This document shows, one piece after another, positions 53,921-62,750 of a stretch of 64,000 nt of DNA. The notes beneath the pieces were generated by a model, which searched no databases, was not told the origin of the DNA, and saw only the letters and a program-made list of their open reading frames with translations. Numbering within the stretch: position 1 is the stretch's first letter; each line of letters begins with the position of its first letter. The translations under genes and the position numbers were made by a program. Origin of the DNA: Mycobacterium nebraskense (lineage in GTDB: Bacteria; Actinomycetota; Actinomycetes; Mycobacteriales; Mycobacteriaceae); contig NZ_LQPH01000158.1 of NCBI RefSeq assembly GCF_002102255.1, forward strand, positions 62,001 through 126,000. The letters are read 5' to 3'.

Positions 53921-55362
53921 ACTTGTTCGAATCATCGTGGTTTTACTGGGCCATCGGCATCGCGTTGGGATTTCCGGTCTGTTTGATCCTGCTCACCGAG
54001 CTGCACCGCGCGCTGGTCCGGCGGAATAGCCACCTGGCACGGCAGGTCAGCCTGCTGCGCAACTACCTGCTGCCGCTGGGTGCGCTGTTACTCCTGGTCG
54101 TCAAGGCTTCGCAGGTTCCGGCCGGGCAGGGCTCGGTGCGGATCCTCACCACGGTCTTCGGCCTGCTGGTGCTGGTGCTGGTGCTGTCGGCCCTGAACGC
54201 CACCGTGTTCGAGGGCGCGCCCGAAGAAAGCTGGCGCAAACGACTGCCCGCCATCTTCATCGACGTCGCCCGCTTCGGAGTCATCGGCGTCGGCCTGGCG
54301 GTGATGCTCTCGTATATCTGGGGCGTCCGGATCGGGGGCCTGTTCACCGCACTGGGCGTCACCTCCGTGGTCATCGGCCTGATGCTGCAGAACTCCGTCG
54401 GCCAGGTCGTGTCCGGCCTGTTCATGCTGTTCGAGCAGCCGTTCCGGATCAACGATTGGCTGGACACCGGGACAACGCGGGGCCGCGTCGTCGAAGTGAA
54501 CTGGCGGTCCGTACACATCGACACCGGCAGCGGGATCCGCATCATGCCCAACTCGATGCTGGCCAGCACTGCGTTCACGAACCTCAGTCGCCCCTCCCGC
54601 GCGTACGACTGTGCGATCACAACCAAATTCGCGGCCGGCGACTCGCCGGACAAGGTTTGCGCGATGTTGACGCGGGTCGCCGGGGCGCTGCCGACCCGCA
54701 GACCCGAAATCTTGCCCACCACGGTCGCCCTGGGCGGCGCCCAGTACCGCACGACCATCAGGCTCATGTCGCCCGCCGACGCCGACGCCACCGAAGCGAC
54801 CTTCCTGCGCTGGGTCTGGTACGCCGCGCGGCGAGCGCGCCTGCGCCTCGACGGCGCCGACGACAACTTCTCCACCAAGCAACGGGTGGAGAAAGCGTTG
54901 CGCACCGTGGTCGCCCCCGCGTTGCGGCTGAGCCACACCGATCAGCAATCGCTGGTGCCGTACGCGAAGATCGTCCGCTACGGTGCCGACGAAATCGTCG
55001 AGTCCGCCGGTCAGGTGTCCTCGGGGATGACCTTCTTGGTGGCCGGCCGGGTGCGGTTGACCGCGACGACCGAAGACGGGTCGGTGATCCCGGTCAGCAT
55101 CATCGACGAGGGATCGTTCCTCGGCCTGACCGCGCTGACCCGCCAACCCAACCTTGCCGGCGCGTACGCGCTGGACGAGGTGACGGCGCTGCAGATAGAC
55201 CGCGAGCACCTCGAGCCCCTGGTGATGCGTAAACCATTGCTGCTCCAAGACTTAGGCCGATTGATCGACGAGCGGCAAACCAAGGTGAGAGAGGCGACTC
55301 GCCGCGAGCGGGTCGGGCCGGCCGGCGTCGAGGCACGGGAGTCGGCGAAACCGCGCCGCTGA
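53917..55362 (+). CDS. MscS-type mechanosensitive channel with C-terminal cyclic-nucleotide-binding domain (Rv2434c-like)
   Basis: A 481-residue protein. Four N-terminal membrane helices end in the pore helix and beta domain of MscS (VTSVVIGLMLQNSVGQVVSG, then FEQPFRINDWLDTG). The C-terminal third is a cNMP-binding fold (GMTFLVAGRVRLTATTEDG). The phosphate-binding cassette, usually GELA...R-(T/S)-A, reads GSFLGLTAL...NLAGAYA here, lacking the ligand Arg. Its start overlaps the stop of the cyclase-like gene, so the two are made in a fixed ratio and probably act together at the membrane, but ligand gating is doubtful. Confidence 0.9.
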   Translation: MNLFESSWFYWAIGIALGFPVCLILLTELHRALVRRNSHLARQVSLLRNYLLPLGALLLLVVKASQVPAGQGSVRILTTVFGLLVLVLVLSALNATVFEGAPEESWRKRLPAIFIDVARFGVIGVGLAVMLSYIWGVRIGGLFTALGVTSVVIGLMLQNSVGQVVSGLFMLFEQPFRINDWLDTGTTRGRVVEVNWRSVHIDTGSGIRIMPNSMLASTAFTNLSRPSRAYDCAITTKFAAGDSPDKVCAMLTRVAGALPTRRPEILPTTVALGGAQYRTTIRLMSPADADATEATFLRWVWYAARRARLRLDGADDNFSTKQRVEKALRTVVAPALRLSHTDQQSLVPYAKIVRYGADEIVESAGQVSSGMTFLVAGRVRLTATTEDGSVIPVSIIDEGSFLGLTALTRQPNLAGAYALDEVTALQIDREHLEPLVMRKPLLLQDLGRLIDERQTKVREATRRERVGPAGVEARESAKPRR

Positions 55363-55468
55363 CCCACTGGCGGTCGGAATCTTGGTGGCCGGCACGTTAC
55401 GCGCGGAGCGGATGGCGTAATACCCGGGCCGCCTCACCTGGCGGGCTAAGGCCCGATACCCTGGTTCA

Positions 55469-56803
55469 ATGAGTCTGCAAGCACCATTCCTCAGCGGTGG
55501 GGGTACGCCCCCAGAGGGAGGCACCCCCACCCGCCCGCAGGGCAGGGGGACGGCTCAACAGCAGGAGTCTGACTTGCGCCGCGAGGTCCACAACGCCGCT
55601 CGCCGCGCGCGGGTCGCCTCCCGCGTCCTGGCCCTGTTGCCGACCGTCGCCAAGGACCAGGCGCTGGGCTCCGCGGCCGACGCGATCGCGGCCCACACCG
55701 ACTTGATCCTCTCGGCCAACGCCGAAGATCTCCGCGCCGCCGAAGCCGCCGGCACACCGACCGCGATGCTCGACCGGTTGGCGCTGGACCCCAAGCGTGT
55801 CGAGGGAATCGCCGCCGGACTGCGCCAGGTCGCCGGGCTGCCCGACCCGGTCGGGGAGGTGCTGCGCGGCTACACCCTGCCCAACGGTTTGCATTTGCGA
55901 CAGCAGCGCGTGCCGCTCGGCGTCATCGGCATGATCTACGAAGGCCGGCCGAACGTCACCGTCGACGCCTTTGGTCTGGCGCTCAAATCGGGCAACGCCG
56001 TGTTGTTGCGCGGAAGTTCCTCGGCGGCACGGTCCAACCAGGCGCTGGTGCAGGTGCTGCGCGCTTCGCTGGTCAGTGAGGACTTGCCCGCCGATGCGGT
56101 GCAACTGCTTTCGGCCGCCGATCGCGCCACGGTGACACACCTGATCCAGGCCCGCGGCCTGGTCGACGTGGTTATCCCGCGCGGGGGAGCGAGCCTGATC
56201 AACGCGGTGGTCCGTGACGCGCAGGTGCCCACCATCGAGACCGGCGTCGGCAACTGTCACGTGTATGTGCACGAAGGGGCCGACCTGGACGTCGCGGAAC
56301 GGATCCTGTTGAACTCCAAAACCCGCCGGCCCAGTGTCTGCAACGCCGCCGAGACGCTGCTGGTGGATGCCGCGATCGCCGAGAAGGCGCTGCCGCGGTT
56401 GGTGGCGGCCCTGCAGGATGCCGGCGTGACCGTGCACGGTGGGCTTGCGGCGGACGCCGAGGAGGACGACTTGCGCCGCGAGTACCTGTCGATGGACATC
56501 GCGGTCGCGGTGGTCGACGGCATCGACGCCGCGATCGCCCACATCAACGAGTACGGCACCGGACACACCGAGGCCATCGTGACCAGCAATATGGCTGCGG
56601 CGCAACGGTTTAGCGACGGTGTCGATGCCGCCGCGGTGATGATCAACGCGTCGACGGCGTTCACCGACGGTGAGCAGTTCGGCTTCGGCGCCGAAATCGG
56701 CATCTCCACCCAGAAATTGCATGCGCGCGGTCCGATGGGGCTGCCGGAGTTGACCTCGACCAAATGGATCGCATGGGGCGACGGGCAAGTCCGTCCCGCC
56801 TGA
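55469..56803 (+). CDS. proA: Gamma-glutamyl phosphate reductase
   Basis: A 444-residue NADPH-dependent dehydrogenase that reduces gamma-glutamyl phosphate to the semialdehyde for proline synthesis, after ProB. The catalytic Cys is in RRPSVCNAAETLL and the nucleotide loop in GRPNVTVDAFG; the fold is complete. The N terminus is about 29 residues longer than M. tuberculosis ProA. After MSLQAP comes a Gly/Pro-rich, hairpin-encoding insert (LSGGGTPPEGGTPTRPQGRG) before the conserved LRREVHNAARRARVA. The frame is kept through the insert. It leads the group proA, moxR, vwa. Confidence 0.95.
   Translation: MSLQAPFLSGGGTPPEGGTPTRPQGRGTAQQQESDLRREVHNAARRARVASRVLALLPTVAKDQALGSAADAIAAHTDLILSANAEDLRAAEAAGTPTAMLDRLALDPKRVEGIAAGLRQVAGLPDPVGEVLRGYTLPNGLHLRQQRVPLGVIGMIYEGRPNVTVDAFGLALKSGNAVLLRGSSSAARSNQALVQVLRASLVSEDLPADAVQLLSAADRATVTHLIQARGLVDVVIPRGGASLINAVVRDAQVPTIETGVGNCHVYVHEGADLDVAERILLNSKTRRPSVCNAAETLLVDAAIAEKALPRLVAALQDAGVTVHGGLAADAEEDDLRREYLSMDIAVAVVDGIDAAIAHINEYGTGHTEAIVTSNMAAAQRFSDGVDAAAVMINASTAFTDGEQFGFGAEIGISTQKLHARGPMGLPELTSTKWIAWGDGQVRPA
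55499..55549 (+). repeat. GC-palindromic insert within the 5' end of proA
   Basis: GGGGG-TACG-CCCCC (55499-55512) and CCCCC ... GGGGG (55524-55549, with inner GCCC-GCA-GGGC) give two nested strong hairpins. They encode the extra Gly/Pro residues of ProA and look like a small mobile palindrome inserted in frame. Confidence 0.5.
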
Positions 56804-56839
56804 CACCACGACGAAAAGTGCTTTAGGAGAACTGAGATA

Positions 56840-57715
56840 GTGAGCGTGCCCGCCCGGCCCAAGCCGCTGTTCGCCGATATCGACGACGTCTCGCGACGGT
56901 TGGCCGAAACCGGTTACCTGCCCGACACCGCCACCGCGACCGCGGTGTTCCTGGCCGACCGACTGGGCAAGCCGTTGCTGGTGGAGGGCCCCGCCGGCGT
57001 CGGCAAGACCGAGCTGGCCCGCGCCGTCGCCCAGGCGACCGGCTCGGGACTGGTCCGCCTGCAATGCTACGAGGGGGTGGACGAAGCGCGCGCCCTGTAC
57101 GAGTGGAACCACGCCAAGCAGATCCTGCGCATCCAGGCCGGCTCGGGGGACTGGGATCAGACCAAGGACGACGTGTTCAGCGAGGAATTCCTCCTGCAGC
57201 GGCCGCTGTTGACCGCGATCCGGCGCACCGAGCCCACGGTGCTGCTGATCGACGAAACCGATAAGGCCGACATCGAAATCGAGGGCCTGCTGCTCGAGGT
57301 GCTGTCCGACTTCGCGGTGACCGTCCCCGAATTGGGCACGATCAGCGCGGAGCGGACGCCGTTCGTCGTGCTGACCTCCAACGCGACCCGGGAACTGTCG
57401 GAGGCCCTCAAGCGTCGCTGCCTGTTCTTGCACATCGACTTTCCCAGTCCCGAATTGGAACGCCGCATCCTGTTGTCGCGGGTGCCAGAGTTGCCCCAGC
57501 ATCTCGCCGAGGAACTGGTTCGCATCATCGGCGTGCTGCGCGGCATGCAACTCAAGAAGGTTCCGTCCATCGCCGAGACCATCGACTGGGCCCGCACGCT
57601 GCTCGCCCTGGGCCTGGACACCATCGACGACTCCGTCGTTGCCGCCACGCTCGGCGTGGTCCTCAAACATCAATCCGACCAGCAGCGCGCCAGCGGCGAG
57701 CTCCGGTTGAACTAG
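56840..57715 (+). CDS. MoxR-family AAA+ ATPase
   Basis: A 291-residue ATPase of the MoxR group. Walker A GPAGVGKT near residue 54, Walker B LLIDETDKAD and the sensor region LTSNATRELSEALKRRC are intact. MoxR proteins work as chaperones with VWA-domain partners; the next gene, 10 bases downstream, encodes one. The GTG at 56840 is supported by AGGAGA upstream. It corresponds to Rv2426c. Confidence 0.93.
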   Translation: MSVPARPKPLFADIDDVSRRLAETGYLPDTATATAVFLADRLGKPLLVEGPAGVGKTELARAVAQATGSGLVRLQCYEGVDEARALYEWNHAKQILRIQAGSGDWDQTKDDVFSEEFLLQRPLLTAIRRTEPTVLLIDETDKADIEIEGLLLEVLSDFAVTVPELGTISAERTPFVVLTSNATRELSEALKRRCLFLHIDFPSPELERRILLSRVPELPQHLAEELVRIIGVLRGMQLKKVPSIAETIDWARTLLALGLDTIDDSVVAATLGVVLKHQSDQQRASGELRLN

Positions 57716-57725
57716 GAACGCACCG

Positions 57726-59174
57726 ATGGCCCCCCGCCGCATCCGACCCACCCGGCCGCTCGCCCCGCACGGACTGCCCGGCCACCTGGTTGGTTTCGTC
57801 GAAGCGCTTCGCGGAGTTGGTATTTCGGTAGGTCCGTCTGAGACCGTGGATGCGGGCCGGGTGATGGCCACCCTCGGTTTGAGTGATCGTGAGGTGCTGC
57901 GCGAGGGCATCGCCTGCGCCGTGCTGCGCCGTCCCGATCACCGCGAGACCTACGACGCCATGTTCGACCTGTGGTTCCCCGCGGCAATGGGCGCCCGCGC
58001 GGTGGTCACCGACGAAGAAGCCGACGGGGCGCGGGACGATGACTCGTTGCCGGCCGACGACGTCGAGGCGATGCGCCAGATGCTGGTAGACCTGCTCACC
58101 GACAACCCCGACCTGGCCGACATGGACGAGCGGCTGGTCGCGATGGTCGCGCGAATCGTCGAGGCCTACGGCAAATACAGTTCCAGCCGCGGCCCGTCGT
58201 TCTCCTCGTACCAGGCGCTCAAGGCGATGGCGCTGGACGAGTTGGAGGGCAAGCTGCTGGCGGGCCTGCTCGCCCCGTACGGCGACGAACCCACACCCAC
58301 CCAGGAGCAGATCGCCAAAGCCCTCGCCGCGCAGCGGATCACCCAGCTGCGCAAGATGGTCGACGCCGAGACCAAACGACGCACCGCCGAACAACTCGGC
58401 CGCGACCACGTCCAGATGTACGGCATCCCACAGCTTTCCGAGAACGTCGAGTTCCTGCGGGCCTCCGGCGAACAGCTGCGTCAGATGCAACGGGTCGTGG
58501 CCCCGCTTGCCCGTACCCTCGCGACCCGGCTGGCGGCTAGGCGGCGTCGGTCGCGCGCGGGTGTGATCGACCTGCGCAAGACGCTGCGCAAGTCGATGTC
58601 CACCGGCGGCGTGCCGATCGACGTGGTGCTGGCCAAACCCCGCCCGGCGCGGCCGGAACTGGTGGTGCTTTGCGACGTGTCCGGCTCCGTCGCCGGCTTC
58701 AGTCACTTCACCCTGCTGCTGGTACACGCTCTGCGCCAACAGTTCTCGCGGGTCCGGGTGTTCGCCTTCATCGACACCACCGACGAGGTGACCCACATGT
58801 TCGGGCCCGAAGCCGATCTGGCCGTGGCGATCCAGCGCATCACCCGGGAGGCCGGCGTGTACAGCCGCGACGGGCATTCCGACTACGGCAACGCGTTCGC
58901 GTCGTTCGTGCAAGCGTTCCCCAACGTCTTGTCACCGCGCAGCTCGCTGCTTGTGCTCGGGGACGGGCGCACCAACTACCGCAATCCGGAGACCGAGCTG
59001 CTGTCCCACATGGTGACCGCCAGCCGGCACGCGCACTGGCTGAATCCCGAGCCCAGGCATCTATGGGGCAGCGGCGACTCGGCGGTGCCGCGCTACCAGG
59101 AGATCATCACGATGCACGAATGCCGGTCGGCCAAGCAGCTCGCCGGGGTGATCGACCAGCTGCTGCCGGTCTGA
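57726..59174 (+). CDS. VWA-domain (CoxE-like) protein, MoxR partner
   Basis: A 482-residue protein. Roughly 300 helical residues precede a von Willebrand type A domain with the metal-ion adhesion motif DVSGSVAGFS near residue 318 and the later DGHSDYGNAF and DGRTNYR loops. No signal peptide is present. With the preceding MoxR ATPase it forms a putative chaperone pair that activates or assembles an unknown client; in other bacteria CoxD/CoxE serve CO dehydrogenase. Client genes are not adjacent. The 236-base gap that follows has no obvious gene. Confidence 0.9.
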   Translation: MAPRRIRPTRPLAPHGLPGHLVGFVEALRGVGISVGPSETVDAGRVMATLGLSDREVLREGIACAVLRRPDHRETYDAMFDLWFPAAMGARAVVTDEEADGARDDDSLPADDVEAMRQMLVDLLTDNPDLADMDERLVAMVARIVEAYGKYSSSRGPSFSSYQALKAMALDELEGKLLAGLLAPYGDEPTPTQEQIAKALAAQRITQLRKMVDAETKRRTAEQLGRDHVQMYGIPQLSENVEFLRASGEQLRQMQRVVAPLARTLATRLAARRRRSRAGVIDLRKTLRKSMSTGGVPIDVVLAKPRPARPELVVLCDVSGSVAGFSHFTLLLVHALRQQFSRVRVFAFIDTTDEVTHMFGPEADLAVAIQRITREAGVYSRDGHSDYGNAFASFVQAFPNVLSPRSSLLVLGDGRTNYRNPETELLSHMVTASRHAHWLNPEPRHLWGSGDSAVPRYQEIITMHECRSAKQLAGVIDQLLPV

Positions 59175-59410
59175 GGGCGGTTGCCCGGCAAGCTGTCACA
59201 ACAGCGCCAGGAGTCCCCACCGGGAAGTGTGTTCGTTTGTGCCCGCCTCACAGCGACAGCCCGGCGCCTGGCCGTGTTCTCGCTCGGCCGAGTTCTGCCT
59301 GGCGCGGAGAACGACGGGGCGCATGTGAGCGGGCGGGATGTGTCGGGCGGCCTGCAGGGCCCGGGCTGAGAAATCGGACCCTTCCGCCGCCTCAAGTAAG
59401 CTGGCAAATC

Positions 59411-60079
59411 GTGCAAAAGCAGCTGCGCCGACTGGGCGTGATGGGTGGGACATTCGATCCCATCCATTACGGACACCTGGTTGCCGCCAGTGAGGTCGCC
59501 GACCTGTTCGACCTCGACGAAGTGGTGTTCGTGCCCAGCGGTCAGCCCTGGCAGAAGGATCGGCACGTTTCCGCCGCCGAGGACCGGTACCTGATGACGG
59601 TGATCGCCACCGCGTCCAACCCCCGCTTCTCGGTGAGCCGGGTCGACATCGACCGCGCCGGGCCCACCTACACCAAGGACACACTGCGGGATCTGCACGC
59701 CCTCAACCCCGATTCGCAGCTCTACTTCATCACCGGCGCCGACGCGCTGGCTTCCATCCTGTCCTGGCAGGGCTGGGAGGAACTGTTCCAGCTGGCGCGG
59801 TTCGTCGGCGTCAGCCGGCCCGGATACGAGCTGCGGCGCGAACACATCACCGGTGTACTGGGCGAGCTGGCCGAGGACGTGCTGACGCTCGTCGAGATCC
59901 CGGCGCTGGCGATCTCGTCGACCGATTGCCGGCTGCGCGCCGAACAACATCGGCCCCTGTGGTACCTGATGCCCGACGGCGTCGTGCAGTACGTCTCCAA
60001 ACGCCGCCTATATCGCAATGGCGAAAAATCGAAGGACACCGTGAGCCGCTCAACCCTGCCCGCCGGGAACAACACATGA
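59411..60079 (+). CDS. nadD: Nicotinate-mononucleotide adenylyltransferase
   Basis: A 222-residue enzyme forming deamido-NAD from nicotinate mononucleotide and ATP, upstream of NadE. The nucleotidyltransferase signature is GGTFDPIHYGHL, and the C-terminal motif is ISSTDCRLR. GTG at 59411 is used; it gives a length slightly above M. tuberculosis NadD. The last 20 or so residues beyond the usual end (SKDTVSRSTLPAGNNT) are unlike the family core. The stop overlaps rsfS (ATGA). Confidence 0.95.
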   Translation: MQKQLRRLGVMGGTFDPIHYGHLVAASEVADLFDLDEVVFVPSGQPWQKDRHVSAAEDRYLMTVIATASNPRFSVSRVDIDRAGPTYTKDTLRDLHALNPDSQLYFITGADALASILSWQGWEELFQLARFVGVSRPGYELRREHITGVLGELAEDVLTLVEIPALAISSTDCRLRAEQHRPLWYLMPDGVVQYVSKRRLYRNGEKSKDTVSRSTLPAGNNT

Positions 60080-60465
60080 CCGCCACCCAGGAAGCCATCG
60101 ACATGGCGACCGTGGCCGCCGGCGCGGCAGCCGCCAAGCTGGCCGACGATGTCGTCGTGATCGACGTGTCCGGTCAGCTGGTCATCACCGACTGCTTCGT
60201 CATCGCCTCGGCGTCCAACGAGCGGCAGGTCAACGCCATCGTCGACGAGGTCGAGGAAAAGATGCGCAGGGCCGGTTACAAACCGGCGCGGCGGGAGGGC
60301 ACCCGGGAGGGCCGCTGGACGCTGCTGGACTACCGCGACATCGTGGTGCACATCCAGCACCAGGACGACCGCGACTTCTATGCCTTGGACCGGTTGTGGG
60401 GCGACTGTCCGGTCGTGTGGGTGGACCTGGCCGAGGTCCCCGAAGACTCAGCGGGCACGCAATGA
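60076..60465 (+). CDS. rsfS: Ribosome silencing factor RsfS
   Basis: A 129-residue Iojap/DUF143 protein that binds L14 and blocks subunit joining when nutrients run low. The core LADDVVVIDVSGQLVITDCFVIASASNERQV and the tail WTLLDYRDIVVHIQH are classic. It is coupled to nadD and gpgP by ATGA overlaps, as in M. tuberculosis. Confidence 0.96.
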   Translation: MTATQEAIDMATVAAGAAAAKLADDVVVIDVSGQLVITDCFVIASASNERQVNAIVDEVEEKMRRAGYKPARREGTREGRWTLLDYRDIVVHIQHQDDRDFYALDRLWGDCPVVWVDLAEVPEDSAGTQ

Positions 60466-61145
60466 CGATCCGGCGCCTAATCATGTTGCGGCACGGGCAA
60501 ACCGAGTTCAACGCCGGTAGCCGGATGCAAGGCCAGCTGGATTCCCAACTCAGCGAACTCGGGCGGGCACAAGCGATCGCCGCCGCCGAGGTGCTCGGCA
60601 AGCTACAGCCATTGCTTATCGTGTCGTCGGATCTGCATCGCGCCTACGACACGGCGATCAGGCTGGGGGAGCGGACCGGCCTGCCGATCCGGGTGGACAA
60701 GCGGCTGCGGGAAACTCATCTCGGCGACTGGCAGGGGTTGACGCACACCGAGGTCGACACGCAGGCTCCCGGTGCCCGGCTGGCTTGGCGCGAAGACGCC
60801 GCCTGGGCACCGCATGGCGGCGAAAGCCGAGTCGACGTCGCCGCCCGTAGCGTGCCATTGGTCGCCGAACTGGCATCGGACGAGCCGGAATGGGGTGACC
60901 CCCAGCATGCCGATCGGCCGGTGGTACTGGTGGCCCACGGCGGCCTGATCGCAGCGCTGTCCGCCGCACTGCTGAGACTTCCGGTCGCCAACTGGCCGAC
61001 ACTGGGCGGCATGGGCAATGCCAGCTGGGTGCAGCTTTCGGGCCATTCCGACGACTCCGATGACGAAGGCGCGGGCTTCACCGGCATCCGCTGGCGCCTG
61101 GACGTGTGGAACGCTTCGGCGCAGGTGTCCAACGATGTCCTCTGA
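60462..61145 (+). CDS. gpgP: Glucosyl-3-phosphoglycerate phosphatase
   Basis: A 227-residue histidine-phosphatase-superfamily enzyme that dephosphorylates glucosyl-3-phosphoglycerate on the way to methylglucose lipopolysaccharides. The catalytic His11 lies in LRHGQTE, Glu84 in RLRETHLGDW and His159 in VLVAHGG, the same positions as in M. tuberculosis GpgP (Rv2419c). An earlier label would be phosphoglycerate mutase. The start overlaps rsfS as ATGA; the stop overlaps octT by 11 bases. Confidence 0.95.
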   Translation: MTIRRLIMLRHGQTEFNAGSRMQGQLDSQLSELGRAQAIAAAEVLGKLQPLLIVSSDLHRAYDTAIRLGERTGLPIRVDKRLRETHLGDWQGLTHTEVDTQAPGARLAWREDAAWAPHGGESRVDVAARSVPLVAELASDEPEWGDPQHADRPVVLVAHGGLIAALSAALLRLPVANWPTLGGMGNASWVQLSGHSDDSDDEGAGFTGIRWRLDVWNASAQVSNDVL

Positions 61146-61872
61146 GGCCCGGCCCACCCTGCTGATATTCGCCGACTCACTGGCCTACTACGGGCCCACC
61201 GGCGGCCTGCCCGCTGACGATCCCCGCATCTGGCCCAATATCGTTGCGGCCCAATTGGGTTGGGACATCGAACTCATCGGCCGCATCGGCTGGACCTGCC
61301 GGGACATCTGGTGGGCGGCGACGCAGGACCCGCGCGCCTGGGCGGCGCTGCCCAGGGCGGGTGCCGTCATCTTCGCGACCGGCGGCATGGATTCGCTGCC
61401 GTCGGTGCTGCCGACCGCGGTGCGCGAACTGATCCGCTATGTGCGCCCGCCCCGACTGCGGCGCTGGGTCCGCGACGGCTACGGCTGGCTGCAGCCCAGG
61501 CTCTCGCCGGTGGCCAGGTCCGCGCTGCCTCCGCACCTGAGCGCTGATTACCTCGAACAAACCCGCGGTGCAATCGATTTCAACCGCCCGGGCATCCCGA
61601 TTGTGGCGTCGCTGCCATCGGTGCATATCGCCGACACGTACGGGAGGGCCCACCACGGCCGCCCGGGGACCGTGGCGGCGATCACCGAGTGGGCGCAAAA
61701 AAACGATGTTCCCCTGGTGGATCTCAAAGCGGCTGTCGCCGAACAGATCATGAGCGGACGGGGAAATCCCGACGGGATTCACTGGAATTTCGAGGCCCAC
61801 CAGGCGGTTGCCGAGCTGATGCTGAAGGCGCTGACCGAAGCCGGGGTGCCCACCGACAAGCCACGCGGGTAG
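61135..61872 (+). CDS. octT: Diglucosylglycerate octanoyltransferase
   Basis: A 245-residue SGNH-hydrolase-fold acyltransferase. The first block is IFADSLAYYG with the nucleophile Ser; the last has the catalytic Asp/His in NPDGIHWNFEAHQ. In M. tuberculosis OctT (Rv2418c) transfers octanoate to diglucosylglycerate, the precursor of methylglucose lipopolysaccharide. The adjacent gpgP supplies an earlier step, so the overlap of the two genes makes a pathway unit. Confidence 0.92.
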   Translation: MSSEARPTLLIFADSLAYYGPTGGLPADDPRIWPNIVAAQLGWDIELIGRIGWTCRDIWWAATQDPRAWAALPRAGAVIFATGGMDSLPSVLPTAVRELIRYVRPPRLRRWVRDGYGWLQPRLSPVARSALPPHLSADYLEQTRGAIDFNRPGIPIVASLPSVHIADTYGRAHHGRPGTVAAITEWAQKNDVPLVDLKAAVAEQIMSGRGNPDGIHWNFEAHQAVAELMLKALTEAGVPTDKPRG

Positions 61873-61876
61873 CTCC

Positions 61877-62719
61877 ATGTCTGTCGTGGTGGTGACCGAC
61901 GCGTCGGCGCGCTTGCCGGCCGACTTGCTGGATAAGTGGGCGATACGCATTGTGCCGCTGCACATTCTGCTCGACGGTGTCGATCTGCGCGACGGTGTGG
62001 ACGAGATCCCTGACGACATCTACAAGCGCCACGCCACCACCGCGGCTGCCACACCGGCCGAACTCGCCGACGCCTACCAGCAGGCGTTGGCCGACAGCGG
62101 CGGGGACGGCGTGGTGGCGGTGCACCTTTCGTCTGGGCTGTCGGGCACCTGCGGTGCCGCCGCACGGACCGCCGCCGACCTGGACCCCCACGTGCGGGTC
62201 GTGGACTCGAAGTCGACCGCGATGGGGACGGGCTTTGTGGCGTTGGCCGCCGCGCGGGCCGCGGCCGCCGGCGGCGACCTCGACGCCGTTGAACAGGCGG
62301 CGAATCTGGCTGTGCGACAGAGCTATGCGTTCATGGTGGTGCACCGGCTGGACAACCTGCGCCGCAGCGGGCGGATCGGCGGGGCCAAGGCATGGCTGGG
62401 CACCGCGCTGGCGCTCAAACCGCTGCTGCGCATCGACGACGGCAAACTTGTTCTGGCCCAACGGGTGCGCACCGTCAGCCACGCGACGGAGGCGATGATC
62501 GACCGGGTCTGCGAGGTCGTCGGCGACAGGCCCGCCGCCTTGGCGGTGCATCACGTTGCCAACCCGGACGGCGCCAAGGAGGTGGCGGCGACGCTGGCGC
62601 GGCGGTTGCCGGCATGCGAGCCGGCGATCATCACCCCGTTGGGGCCGGTGCTGGCGCTGCACGTCGGCGCCGGAGCCGTCGCGGTCGTCGTGCAGCTAGA
62701 CACGGTGTCAGAGCGGTGA
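61877..62719 (+). CDS. DegV-family fatty-acid-binding protein
   Basis: A 280-residue two-domain DegV protein. The N terminus VVVVTDASARLP and the Ser-rich loop HLSSGLSGT are the fatty-acid-binding hallmarks; LDNLRRSGRI and LKPLLRIDDG follow. Family members bind a fatty acid carboxylate and present it to kinases such as FakA in other bacteria. It lies 4 bases after octT, and its partner kinase is not in this window. Confidence 0.94.
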   Translation: MSVVVVTDASARLPADLLDKWAIRIVPLHILLDGVDLRDGVDEIPDDIYKRHATTAAATPAELADAYQQALADSGGDGVVAVHLSSGLSGTCGAAARTAADLDPHVRVVDSKSTAMGTGFVALAAARAAAAGGDLDAVEQAANLAVRQSYAFMVVHRLDNLRRSGRIGGAKAWLGTALALKPLLRIDDGKLVLAQRVRTVSHATEAMIDRVCEVVGDRPAALAVHHVANPDGAKEVAATLARRLPACEPAIITPLGPVLALHVGAGAVAVVVQLDTVSER

Positions 62720-62750
62720 GTACTGCTGTTCGGACTCGATTCATCAGAGC

